This document shows, one piece after another, positions 7,473-13,527 of a stretch of 15,137 bases of DNA; position 1 is the first letter of the stretch, and every line of letters begins with the position of its first letter. A program made the translations under genes and the position numbers. The notes beneath the pieces were generated by a model. It was given only the letters and a program-made list of their open reading frames with translations, made no database searches and was not told the origin of the DNA. The stretch is from CAZNER01 sp964572065. GTDB taxonomy: Bacteria; Patescibacteriota; Dojkabacteria; JAHIVN01. The stretch spans positions 1 to 15,137 of the forward strand of contig CAZNER010000047.1 of NCBI GenBank assembly GCA_964572065.1, written 5' to 3'.

Positions 7473-7883
7473 TTATACCTCTTTAGAATCTAAAACTATA
7501 TTAACTAACTTATCTGCTATTTTATTAAATTCTCTTTTTATATGTATGAATTCTACTTTCCCTAAATTTGAAACCATTTTATCAATTTCCGAATTAAATC
7601 CCTTTATTATAGCATTTTTCACCTTATATTTCCCATTTAGCTGCTTAACAATCAACTCACTATCTAAGTAAAATTTCACCTCTTTTACATCCATTACCTG
7701 TATCATTCTTAAAGCGGTCAATAAACCCTCATATTCAGCCTGGTTATTTGTTGCCTTTCCAATGTATTTAGCATTTATTTTAAGCAGTTTATCGTTTTCA
7801 TCAAATATAACAACTCCAATAGCTGCATGACCAGGATTACCACGTGAACCACCGTCTGTATATACTTTTAGACTTTTCGTCAT
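7473..7883 (-). CDS. rnhA: Ribonuclease HI-like protein
   Basis: 136 residues, the size of the short RNase HI-like type that lacks the basic protrusion. The four acidic catalytic positions are all present: D10 in YTDGGSRGNPG (8-18), E50 in NNQAEYEGLL (46-55), D74 in FYLDSELIVKQLNGKYKVKN (71-90) and D124 in NKIADKLVN (120-128). It should cleave the RNA strand of RNA-DNA hybrids with Mg2+, removing R-loops or primer RNA in the cytoplasm. It is the first gene of a two-gene unit with the LCP gene (the stop is 2 nt before the LCP start codon); the link between the two functions is not obvious. A clear promoter lies upstream, and the leader (~17 nt) has no Shine-Dalgarno. The symbol is by family resemblance only. 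Confidence 0.92.
   Translation of the reverse strand: MTKSLKVYTDGGSRGNPGHAAIGVVIFDENDKLLKINAKYIGKATNNQAEYEGLLTALRMIQVMDVKEVKFYLDSELIVKQLNGKYKVKNAIIKGFNSEIDKMVSNLGKVEFIHIKREFNKIADKLVNIVLDSKEV
7478..7482 (-). promoter_or_regulatory. Shine-Dalgarno site of the LCP gene
   Basis: On the minus strand AGAGG lies 7 nt before the ATG at 7470, at ideal spacing, and overlaps the last codons of the RNase HI gene. It is the only convincing Shine-Dalgarno seen in the window and fixes this start. Confidence 0.7.
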
Positions 7884-7907
7884 GACTTTTTGAATAATAA
7901 CTTATGT

Positions 7908-7936
7908 ATTATACATGGTAACATTTTACAGGTAAA
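7908..7936 (-). promoter_or_regulatory. Promoter of the RNase HI-LCP unit
   Basis: On the minus strand, a perfect -10 TATAAT (7908-7913) directly preceded by TG has a -35 TTTACC (7931-7936, 4/6 match) 17 bp upstream. Transcription would start near 7901, about 17 nt before the ATG at 7883. Confidence 0.6.
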
Positions 7937-8012
7937 CGGTAAATTGAAATATTATAAATAAAAAATTATATCTTAATTATTTAATTCTATTGATAACTGA
8001 CAATTAATTGAT

Positions 8013-8157
8013 ACATCGTCGTGATGTGGGATTGATTACGTACGGTTGTTTTCGTAAATCAGATTGTTTACTGAGTGACTTAATCAACCCCACGAGTTTC
8101 TCGCCTTCGCGTAGCCGCTACGGTGTAGCAATGTGGTACTTTTGCGATTAAAAGTAC
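8013..8157. other. Structured intergenic element, copy B (possible ncRNA or miniature mobile element)
   Basis: It lies in the 457-bp gene-free, divergent gap between the RNase HI gene and tRNA-Gln and is GC-richer than its flanks. In order it holds four parts. (1) A small stem ACATC/GATGT (8013-8017 with 8023-8027). (2) A long inverted repeat GTGGGATTGATTA (8026-8038) with TAATCAACCCCAC (8081-8093), 12 of 13 positions pairing, whose 42-nt loop contains GTAAA/TTTAC (8054-8058 with 8067-8071). (3) A CGTAG-CCG-CTACG stem near 8110-8122. (4) An 8-bp stem GTACTTTT/AAAAGTAC (8136-8143 with 8150-8157). The same order of parts occurs at 12674-12795. No long ORF and no T-tract terminator are present. 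Bases 7937-8012 and 8158-8300 show nothing further. Transcription and strand are unknown. Confidence 0.55.
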
Positions 8158-8305
8158 AAAAATAATTTATATAAACTTTACAAAAAATATCAGATATTAC
8201 TTTACATAATTTCCTCTACCAGATTCATAATTCCTTAATATTTCTTTCAAAATTACATTTCTATAATAATTTTTGATAAAATGAGTAATAATAATAAAGC
8301 TTAAA

Positions 8306-8314
8306 TGAGATAAT
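8306..8314 (+). promoter_or_regulatory. Extended -10 promoter of tRNA-Gln
   Basis: TGAGATAAT is an extended -10 (TG at 8306-8307, then GATAAT at 8309-8314, 5/6 match). It places the start near 8321, 20 nt before the tRNA. No convincing -35 is seen at normal spacing. Confidence 0.45.
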
Positions 8315-8340
8315 ACGAAGTTCATTAATAAAGTTTATTT

Positions 8341-8410
8341 TGCGGGATCGTCTAATGGTAGGACAAGCGCCTCTGAAGCGCTGAATCTTGGTTCGAATCC
8401 AAGTCCCGCA
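8341..8410 (+). tRNA. tRNA-Gln (anticodon CTG)
   Basis: 70 nt. The acceptor stem is TGCGGGA/TCCCGCA. The D arm is GTCTAATGGTAGGAC. The anticodon stem AGCGC/GCGCT closes loop CTCTGAA, giving anticodon CTG, which reads CAG (Gln). The T arm is CTTGG-TTCGAAT-CCAAG. CCA is not encoded. The last 15 bases plus two flanking bases are duplicated at 8570-8586. Confidence 0.96.
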
Positions 8411-8412
8411 AT
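8396..8412 (+). repeat. tRNA-Gln 3'-end direct repeat, copy 1 (att-like)
   Basis: AATCCAAGTCCCGCAAT is the T-arm 3' half and acceptor 3' strand of the intact tRNA, plus AT. It is identical to 8570-8586. A repeated tRNA 3' end is the usual footprint of integration at a tRNA attachment site. Confidence 0.75.
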
Positions 8413-8454
8413 GGTTCGACAAGCTCACCATAGGTGAGGTTGATGAACCATTTT
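8412..8454 (+). terminator. Long hairpin plus T4 after tRNA-Gln, made from a REP-like repeat
   Basis: Arms TGGTTCGACAAGCTCACC (8412-8429) and GGTGAGGTTGATGAACCA (8433-8450) pair at 16 of 18 positions (one G-T) around a 3-nt loop and are followed by TTTT (8451-8454). It lies 2 nt downstream of the tRNA and fits an intrinsic terminator or a 3'-processing structure. The first arm is the 19-mer also found after tRNA-Ser. Confidence 0.6.
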
Positions 8455-8569
8455 CAGAAAGGTGAGAACCAACGGTTCGCTCAATGACACTTAGATTTTT
8501 TTCAAACGAAGTGTAGAAAAATCTTTAGTGGAATTAGTACTGGGAGAGAACGAAGTGAGCGAGCATGTA
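8455..8569. other. Hairpin-rich insert between the tRNA tail repeats
   Basis: No ORF. A stem TGAGAACC/GGTT-CG-CTCA (8463-8483) is followed by two hairpins that exclude each other: ACACTT/AAGTGT (8487-8492 with 8509-8514), and the longer CACT+AGATTTTT pairing with AAAAATCT+AGTG (8488-8500 with 8517-8530). A GAACGAAGTGAGCGAG string (8548-8563) can pair back to TCGCTCA (8477-8483). The whole block is bracketed by the 17-nt tRNA-tail repeats, so it looks like a small non-autonomous element or a remnant of a larger one. Confidence 0.5.
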
Positions 8570-8586
8570 AATCCAAGTCCCGCAAT
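8570..8586 (+). repeat. tRNA-Gln 3'-end direct repeat, copy 2 (att-like)
   Basis: This is an exact 17-nt copy of 8396-8412 without the rest of a tRNA. The 131 bp that follow (8587-8718) contain two GGTTCGAG strings (8605-8612 and 8640-8647) that echo the T-arm motif, a GGGTT/AACCC stem (8639-8643 with 8660-8664), and then the start of the next gene; no tRNA can be folded there. Confidence 0.7.
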
Positions 8587-8718
8587 ATTTGAAAAGTCTA
8601 ATTTGGTTCGAGCCATCTAGTTAAAGCAAAAGTTGGGTGGGTTCGAGTTTTGTACATTTAACCCTCTTCGGCAAATTGGATTTTGCATGGAACATATTTT
8701 ACTTATACATAAAAAGCG

Positions 8719-9162
8719 ATGGAGAATATCCAATCAATAATACAGATTATTCAAGTTGTTGTGATTATTTTAGCAACCATGTTCACAACTTGGTGGGCTT
8801 ACAAAACCTTCGCTCACAAAGAAAAGATTAATGAGCTCAAAAGGATAATTGGCGATATTGAAGAACTCTATTTTGAACTCTATTTCATCCAAAAAATCGA
8901 AAAAGAGCTAGATAACGGACGTTCTTTATCTAAATTTCTTGATATTCTACTCCAGCTTAAAAAACATAGTTCAGAGATAGTTTACCTTAAAAAGAGCGAG
9001 AAGAAGAGGATTATGGACGGTGTAAAAGAGCTAATAAATCTTGCTCACGAAATTGTTTTAGAGCATAGTGATAAAAAGTGGAAGAATAGCGAAAAGGAAT
9101 TTCATAAAAAGTATACTGAATTGAAAGAAAAAGTATATAAGATAGGTCAAAAATACGTTTAG
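8719..9162 (+). CDS. Unknown small protein: N-terminal membrane helix plus helical cytoplasmic domain
   Basis: 147 residues, not assigned to a named family. An N-terminal hydrophobic helix (~8-27, QIIQVVVIILATMFTTWWAY) is followed by KTFAHKEKINELKR and a long, charged, all-helical region (to the end), probably coiled-coil. In the reading frame the codon at 8710 is a stop, so ATG 8719 is the first possible start; there is no Shine-Dalgarno. It lies just downstream of the tRNA-tail duplication and 47 nt before a second unknown gene on the same strand. This suggests a short acquired unit. A membrane-anchored helical effector or a sensor of a defence or stress module is possible, but nothing in the sequence proves it. 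Confidence 0.65.
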   Translation: MENIQSIIQIIQVVVIILATMFTTWWAYKTFAHKEKINELKRIIGDIEELYFELYFIQKIEKELDNGRSLSKFLDILLQLKKHSSEIVYLKKSEKKRIMDGVKELINLAHEIVLEHSDKKWKNSEKEFHKKYTELKEKVYKIGQKYV

Positions 9163-9209
9163 TGATCCTTAATGAGGTAAAGATAGCGACATAGAAGTGA
9201 TCTCGACTT

Positions 9210-9707
9210 ATGAATAGATTTATTAAAATCTGGCAAGATGTTAGAGATAAAATTATCTCAATATACTTCTCAGAGAATGAACAGAAAGTAGTGATCCGCA
9301 TTCCTGAGGCAATTGTTGAAATTCCCAATGGTCTTAGAATGCTGGATTTCTTGTTTCAGGAAGAGATAAACAATCAGTTTGAATCTACGTCCGAGAATCC
9401 TGAAATTTATTTTAGTGAACATGAGGAGAAACTTCCTAGATTTATGGTCCGTATTCACTTTTTGGTTAACTTTGTCGTCATGTTCGAAGTGATATTTAAT
9501 CGTTCTTATACAAGTTCTATCGCCGTTTTAAGAAAATACAACTCAGAAGTCAAAGTAGCTGAAAAACCAATACAAAAAAGATGGACAGAAATATCAAATA
9601 TTTGGCATAAATTACTAAAAGGAACGGGAATTGATCCAATTGATATGCACTCCCCTTTATGGTTCTGGAGCAGGAGTAATTTTCAATATAGATTACCTAT
9701 AAACTAA
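9210..9707 (+). CDS. Unknown 165-residue soluble protein
   Basis: 165 residues, no recognised domain, no signal peptide. The N-terminal half is mixed (VVIRIPEAIVEIPNGLRMLD, 27-46) and acidic in the middle (55-75). A hydrophobic stretch RIHFLVNFVVMFEVIFNRSY (81-100) could be a buried or membrane-associated helix. The C-terminal part is basic and aromatic (KRWTEISNIWHKLLKGTGID; SPLWFWSRSNFQ). The in-frame stop at 9198 makes ATG 9210 the first start. It follows the small membrane protein by 47 nt on the same strand, so the two are probably one transcription unit. The 3' end overlaps the convergent nucleotidase-family gene by 15 nt. It is likely a real gene by length and position, function unknown. 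Confidence 0.6.
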   Translation: MNRFIKIWQDVRDKIISIYFSENEQKVVIRIPEAIVEIPNGLRMLDFLFQEEINNQFESTSENPEIYFSEHEEKLPRFMVRIHFLVNFVVMFEVIFNRSYTSSIAVLRKYNSEVKVAEKPIQKRWTEISNIWHKLLKGTGIDPIDMHSPLWFWSRSNFQYRLPIN

Positions 9708-11168
9708 TCTTCCTTCAACCTCCCTGCTTATATTCTGATGACTTTTTAAATACTCTTCTAAAACTTCTTGAGCAGATGTAGTAACAACTTTTGACTCCTT
9801 TGATTCAAGCAGTTCTTTATCTGTTATGTTTAAATTATCTTTTGAATTATTAAAATGATATCCTTGCAGACAAATTTTATAAAACCTAGTATTTGAAACT
9901 TCTTCATCATCAATCTTTAATGTTATTAGAGACTTCTCAGAATCAGAATATTCTGCTTTCACACTGCTATTTATTTGATAACACTCACCTTCACTATTCC
10001 TATTTTCTTTCCTCATTATAAATTTAAAAATCTCTTTTAATTTAGCTCCACTAATTGTATACCTACTTAAGGTATCATCATATGGAAAACAAGATATGAA
10101 ATCTCTTAATGTAACAAGCGGACCGAGTTTCTCTATTCTTATTGATCCGCTTCCTACAAACATCACATCACATTCAGATACCTCAGCAAATGCATCAGCA
10201 ATTAAATTTCCAAGAGACGTTTCCTCCTCTCTCTTTGGATGAGTTAGTTCCTTTGCGAATTTACACACAATAGTATTGTATTTACGATCTACTTTTTCCT
10301 TAAATGAATCAATAAACTCTGCAAGTTTCTTATCAGGCTCTGCTAATTTGTCGTCAATTGGAATCAGCTTCCATTTATAATCAACTATACTATTAGTATC
10401 ATCATCAACAGTAACATCAAACCTTCCAATTTGATCAGTTCCTACACCAGCTTGAGTAATTAATATGTTATTTACTTTTTTAGGTTTCTTTAATATGGTA
10501 TGAGAATGCCCGCCTACCATCATATCAACACCCCATTCCGGCTTTAACAATTTAGCAAGTTCAATATCTGATTCTATTCCAATATGAGTAAGTAGTATTG
10601 TTAGATCAATATCATCATTTTTATATGCATTGCAAATTTTCCCAACTTCTTTACCAGCCTCTTCTAAACTGATGAAACTTCCTACAAGCTCTTCCATTTT
10701 TATTGTATCCATTACTTTTTCAGTAATAATCCCAGTAAAAAGAATATCAAATCCTGCTTTCTTGATTATAAGATACGGCATCATCAATCTCTTATTATAT
10801 TTTTTTATATATAAATTAGCATTTACAATTGGGAAATTTGCAACTCTTTCTAAAAACAATAAATGAGGCAGCCCATAATCAAATTCATGATTTCCAAGAG
10901 CCACTACATCAGGAGCAAGATAATTCATAATTTCTATAGTAGATATACCTTTATACTCGGAATCAATAATTGATCCCTGCAACATATCTCCGGAAATTAC
11001 ATAAAGTACATTTTCTTCTTCTTCTCTTACTTTATTTATATATCCAGAAAGTAATGCTAATCCTCCAATCAATTTACTTTTTTTCCCCTTGTCACTTTCC
11101 AACACCTCTGAAAGAAAATCACCATGCATATCGTTGGAATGTAGAATTGTGAATTTCTTTGTTTTCAT
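9693..11168 (-). CDS. 5'-nucleotidase / 2',3'-cyclic phosphodiesterase family metallophosphatase (cytoplasmic type)
   Basis: 491 residues. The N-terminal calcineurin-type phosphoesterase domain has every metal-binding motif: HSNDMHG (10-16; D13, H15), GDMLQG (60-65; D61), GNHEFD (92-97; N93, H94), THIG (194-197; H195) and GGHSHT (219-224; H221, H223). The C-terminal substrate-binding domain of the UshA/YunD family follows, with TSLGNLIADAFAE, VGSGSIR, FPYDDTLSRYTISG and CLQGYHFNN. It would hydrolyse nucleoside 5'-monophosphates or related phosphoesters using a two-metal site. Unlike UshA there is no signal peptide: the protein starts MKTKKFTILHSND, directly on the first metal motif. It should therefore be cytoplasmic, like the Bacillus YunD group. 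It sits last in a co-directional cluster behind a glycoside hydrolase and a Nudix hydrolase (60-bp gap). The exact substrate is open. Confidence 0.93.
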   Translation of the reverse strand: MKTKKFTILHSNDMHGDFLSEVLESDKGKKSKLIGGLALLSGYINKVREEEENVLYVISGDMLQGSIIDSEYKGISTIEIMNYLAPDVVALGNHEFDYGLPHLLFLERVANFPIVNANLYIKKYNKRLMMPYLIIKKAGFDILFTGIITEKVMDTIKMEELVGSFISLEEAGKEVGKICNAYKNDDIDLTILLTHIGIESDIELAKLLKPEWGVDMMVGGHSHTILKKPKKVNNILITQAGVGTDQIGRFDVTVDDDTNSIVDYKWKLIPIDDKLAEPDKKLAEFIDSFKEKVDRKYNTIVCKFAKELTHPKREEETSLGNLIADAFAEVSECDVMFVGSGSIRIEKLGPLVTLRDFISCFPYDDTLSRYTISGAKLKEIFKFIMRKENRNSEGECYQINSSVKAEYSDSEKSLITLKIDDEEVSNTRFYKICLQGYHFNNSKDNLNITDKELLESKESKVVTTSAQEVLEEYLKSHQNISREVEGRLVYR

Positions 11169-11228
11169 GTATTTATTTTTTAAATTAATACTGTTTATCT
11201 TAACACCATAGCATTAATAAATCTATCC

Positions 11229-12170
11229 TTAATATATTTTCATCCACTCATCATTCCCTTTCTCCCAGCATGCTAAGTGAAATTCTGTCCCCCAGATTAA
11301 CACTGTATCAAATCCAATTTCCTCCAATTGTAATAAATATTCTTTTACCATATCTGGATTACATGTCTTGTTCTTAAATGCATCTGTAAAGCTTACATTT
11401 CCAAACTGCCAGGGTTCAGCCTGCAGTTCAGTTACTATACATTCCTTTTTACACTCTCTAACCTTTTTATTAATTGCTTTTAAATATCCCCAAGCTAATT
11501 TTGATGCTGAAAAAGTAATATTAGTGTTTAATAAAGTCTTTCCCTCAAATTTAGGAAATACATTCACACCAAACACATCAGATAATCTAATTAGCTGCTC
11601 CTTATACTTCTTTCTCCCTTTAATATATTCAGCTAATAAACCAGTAGTAGGAAGCCCTTGGGAATTTAATATAACTTTTAAGTTAGTCCTGTCTTTAACA
11701 AATTCAGTTTCCTTTTTCAAGAACTCAGATGAAATTCTTAGCTTATTTTCACCAACATTTATAAAAGGCTCATTCTCAACCTGTATATATTTAATACTAC
11801 TTAGCTTTTTATATCTTTCTAGAATGCTTGATATAAAATTATATAATTTCTCAGTTAGAAAAGAATTACCAGATTTAATCACTGAGGTTTTCCCACCAAG
11901 ATCAATCCAATCAGGTACAAAGAATTCTGGCCAGCGGGGAGATTTCATACCAACAACCAAAATTACATCTATATTATGTGAATTAAATTCGTTTAATATA
12001 TGATCATATATCTTCCAATCATATTTATCCTTCCTAGTCTCTACCTTGTTCCATTTAACGCCTATACGTATAGGCGAAAGCTTCAAACGAATAATGTCTT
12101 TTAATACCTTCTTATAATCAAGTCCTAAATTTAGCGCCTGTTCATAATCAAAAGTAGCTCCTAGACTCAT
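11229..12170 (-). CDS. Intracellular clan GH-A-like glycoside hydrolase
   Basis: 313 residues, one (beta/alpha)8-barrel. The signs are IRIGVKWNKVE (34-44), 'VILVVGMKSPRWPEF' (69-83), an acid/base motif IQVENEP (129-135; E134) at the end of strand 4, a strand-7 nucleophile candidate CIVTELQAEPW (244-254; E248), and a strand-8 IWGTEFH (292-298). The N-E-P and later T-E pattern is that of clan GH-A retaining glycosidases (GH5/GH39/GH42 and relatives); I cannot fix the family. There is no signal peptide, so it should act on an intracellular sugar or on a glycan precursor at the inner face of the membrane. It starts 5 nt after the Nudix stop codon without a Shine-Dalgarno, which implies co-translation. 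A long antisense ORF over it is a shadow. Confidence 0.78.
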   Translation of the reverse strand: MSLGATFDYEQALNLGLDYKKVLKDIIRLKLSPIRIGVKWNKVETRKDKYDWKIYDHILNEFNSHNIDVILVVGMKSPRWPEFFVPDWIDLGGKTSVIKSGNSFLTEKLYNFISSILERYKKLSSIKYIQVENEPFINVGENKLRISSEFLKKETEFVKDRTNLKVILNSQGLPTTGLLAEYIKGRKKYKEQLIRLSDVFGVNVFPKFEGKTLLNTNITFSASKLAWGYLKAINKKVRECKKECIVTELQAEPWQFGNVSFTDAFKNKTCNPDMVKEYLLQLEEIGFDTVLIWGTEFHLACWEKGNDEWMKIY

Positions 12171-12175
12171 ATTTA

Positions 12176-12604
12176 TTACTTACTATGTTTATTTATAACG
12201 CCTTTGATTTTTATCGGATATATTGTTAGCTTCTTTATTTTCTTTATACTCATCCACAATGGTTTGTATGAATCTTCATCACAATTTCGTCTAATCTCTT
12301 CACCTTTTAATTCCACAAAAGGTAATCCTTTATCATCTTTTAAAATTGATTCAATATCTTTAATACTGCATAAATAATATATTGTTGTATGACTATCACT
12401 TTCTTTTTGAGAAAATAATTTTTTATTACAATTTACTCTTAAACCAGTCTCTTCATATACCTCTCGTATACATGCTTCTTGATACTCTTCCTTATCTTCC
12501 AGATGACCCCCGGGTAAGACATAATATAATTGTCCCTTCTTTCTTCTTTTTATTAGAAGTACACTCTCTATATAAATTATTAATCCCCTTACACTTATAC
12601 CCAT
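12176..12604 (-). CDS. Nudix hydrolase
   Basis: 142 residues, typical single-domain size. The Nudix box (about residues 33-55) matches Gx5Ex7REUxEExGU at every fixed position: GHLEDKE, then EYQEACI, then REVYEETGL; the last segment carries the Mg2+-binding glutamates. It is preceded by the usual strand YYVLPGG. The start MGISVRGLIIYIESVLLIKR is the common MutT-like first strand pair. It cleaves a nucleoside diphosphate linked to another group; the substrate cannot be read from the sequence. It is the first gene of a three-gene minus-strand cluster (Nudix, glycosidase, nucleotidase family). A nucleotide-sugar substrate would tie the cluster together, but that is inference. Its leader is short and lacks a Shine-Dalgarno. 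Confidence 0.92.
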   Translation of the reverse strand: MGISVRGLIIYIESVLLIKRRKKGQLYYVLPGGHLEDKEEYQEACIREVYEETGLRVNCNKKLFSQKESDSHTTIYYLCSIKDIESILKDDKGLPFVELKGEEIRRNCDEDSYKPLWMSIKKIKKLTIYPIKIKGVINKHSK

Positions 12605-12624
12605 AAATTTAAAATCAAATTACA

Positions 12625-12630
12625 ATTATA
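12625..12630 (-). promoter_or_regulatory. -10 element of the Nudix cluster
   Basis: A perfect TATAAT on the minus strand would start transcription near 12618, about 14 nt before the ATG at 12604. No good -35 is seen at 16-18 bp. Confidence 0.4.
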
Positions 12631-12673
12631 AAAATATTATCATAATAACTATGATTAATTAAATATCTGACTT

Positions 12674-12795
12674 ATGATTGTTAAATCATGGGTGTGGTGG
12701 TATTACGTGGTGGAAATACTAGTTAATGAGAGTTTCTCGTCAGACATTAATTCCCCCACGATTTTTTGTGGTACTTTTTTCTATAAAAAGTACCA
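12674..12795. other. Structured intergenic element, copy C (possible ncRNA or miniature mobile element)
   Basis: It lies in the 355-bp divergent gap between the Nudix gene and the next plus-strand gene and mirrors the layout of 8013-8157. (1) A perfect 6-bp stem ATGATT-GTTA-AATCAT (12674-12689). (2) GTGGTGGTATTA (12694-12705) pairs at 10 of 12 positions with TAATTCCCCCAC (12748-12759). (3) Inside the loop, TTAATG/CATTAA (12723-12728 with 12745-12750) enclose GAGTTTCTCG, a 10-mer also found in copy B. (4) An 11-bp terminal hairpin TGGTACTTTTT/AAAAAGTACCA (12769-12779 with 12785-12795). Both copies also share CCCCACGA and TGTGGTACTTTT. No T-tract follows the last hairpin on either strand, so it is not a plain terminator. 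Confidence 0.55.
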
Positions 12796-12860
12796 GAGTA
12801 TAAATTTTTAACATAATCTGCTTATAGTAAATTCTTTTATGATTAGTTTATTCTAAAGTA

Positions 12861-12866
12861 TATAAT
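12861..12866 (+). promoter_or_regulatory. Possible -10 element upstream of the 185-residue membrane protein gene
   Basis: A perfect TATAAT, 94 bp before the ATG at 12960, lacks a good -35. The leader would contain a TATGCA/TGCATA stem (12870-12875 with 12891-12896). Confidence 0.25.
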
Positions 12867-12959
12867 ATATATGCAGACCGTAACTATTCTTGCATAATTT
12901 AAAATAATCTGTAAAATTACTTTAATAGTGTCGATATTTTACTTTTCAATTATAAATAA

Positions 12960-13517
12960 ATGAAGAAAAAAGGACCAGTTATAATTATTATAATAATTGT
13001 TGCAATCTTTTTCGTACTTGGCTTATGCGGAGTAGGCGGCTATTTTATATACACAAAGGTAATCAAAAAAGCAAAAGATACCGTTGGTGATAAAATTGGA
13101 GAGGAATTATTAGAAGAAGCGATAGAAAGCGGAACAGGATCTGATGTAAATATTGATAGTGATGATGAATCTGTAAGTATCGAAAGTGATGATATGTCAA
13201 TGAATATAGAAGAAGGACAAGACTGGCCTGAAGATATACCAAGTACTGTACCTGAATTTACTTATGGTACTATTTTGGGAGTTACCCAAAGTCTTAATCA
13301 AGAGGAAGACTATTGGGCTATCACTATTCAGGACATTGATTCCAATGCTTTTACAAATTATAAATCAGATCTCGAAGACAATGGCTGGGAAATAGATTAT
13401 ACACAAACTTACAATGAAGTAGAAGCATTATCGGCATCCTTAGATAATGATACAGTTGTATTGACTATAGCTACTGAAGAAAATACTGCAACTATGTCAA
13501 TATCAATTATGAACTAA
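12960..13517 (+). CDS. Membrane-anchored extracytoplasmic protein of unknown function
   Basis: 185 residues. A KKK start and one strongly hydrophobic helix (~7-29, VIIIIIIVAIFFVLGLCGVG) are followed by a short basic stretch and a very acidic, Ser/Asp-rich linker (~44-87). A small folded domain (~88-185) begins with WPEDIPSTVPEF and contains a repeated strand/helix pattern ending in '.Y..DLEDNGWEIDY' and short beta strands. The domain should sit outside the membrane on a flexible tether. The cysteine at position 23 lies within the hydrophobic helix and is not in a lipobox context, so I prefer a plain membrane anchor to a lipoprotein. I do not recognise a named family with confidence. It is convergent with the next gene, with only 10 bp between the stops. 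Confidence 0.75.
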   Translation: MKKKGPVIIIIIIVAIFFVLGLCGVGGYFIYTKVIKKAKDTVGDKIGEELLEEAIESGTGSDVNIDSDDESVSIESDDMSMNIEEGQDWPEDIPSTVPEFTYGTILGVTQSLNQEEDYWAITIQDIDSNAFTNYKSDLEDNGWEIDYTQTYNEVEALSASLDNDTVVLTIATEENTATMSISIMN

Positions 13518-13527
13518 CTAATAAAAA

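Noticed and set aside
8136..8157. Intrinsic terminator at the GTACTTTT hairpin
   Set aside because: No T-tract follows on either strand, and no gene ends here; both flanking genes start on this side.
8396..8647. CRISPR array or tandem tRNA cluster
   Set aside because: The repeats are of several kinds, unevenly spaced and mostly inverted, and no second cloverleaf can be folded from the T-arm-like strings.
8637..8831. 64-codon plus-strand ORF
   Set aside because: It overlaps the start of the better supported 8719 gene in another frame and begins in the repeat-rich DNA after tRNA-Gln.
11368..12003. 211-codon ORF on the plus strand
   Set aside because: It is fully antisense to the glycoside hydrolase, whose catalytic motifs are clear; its composition is that expected of a reverse-strand shadow.
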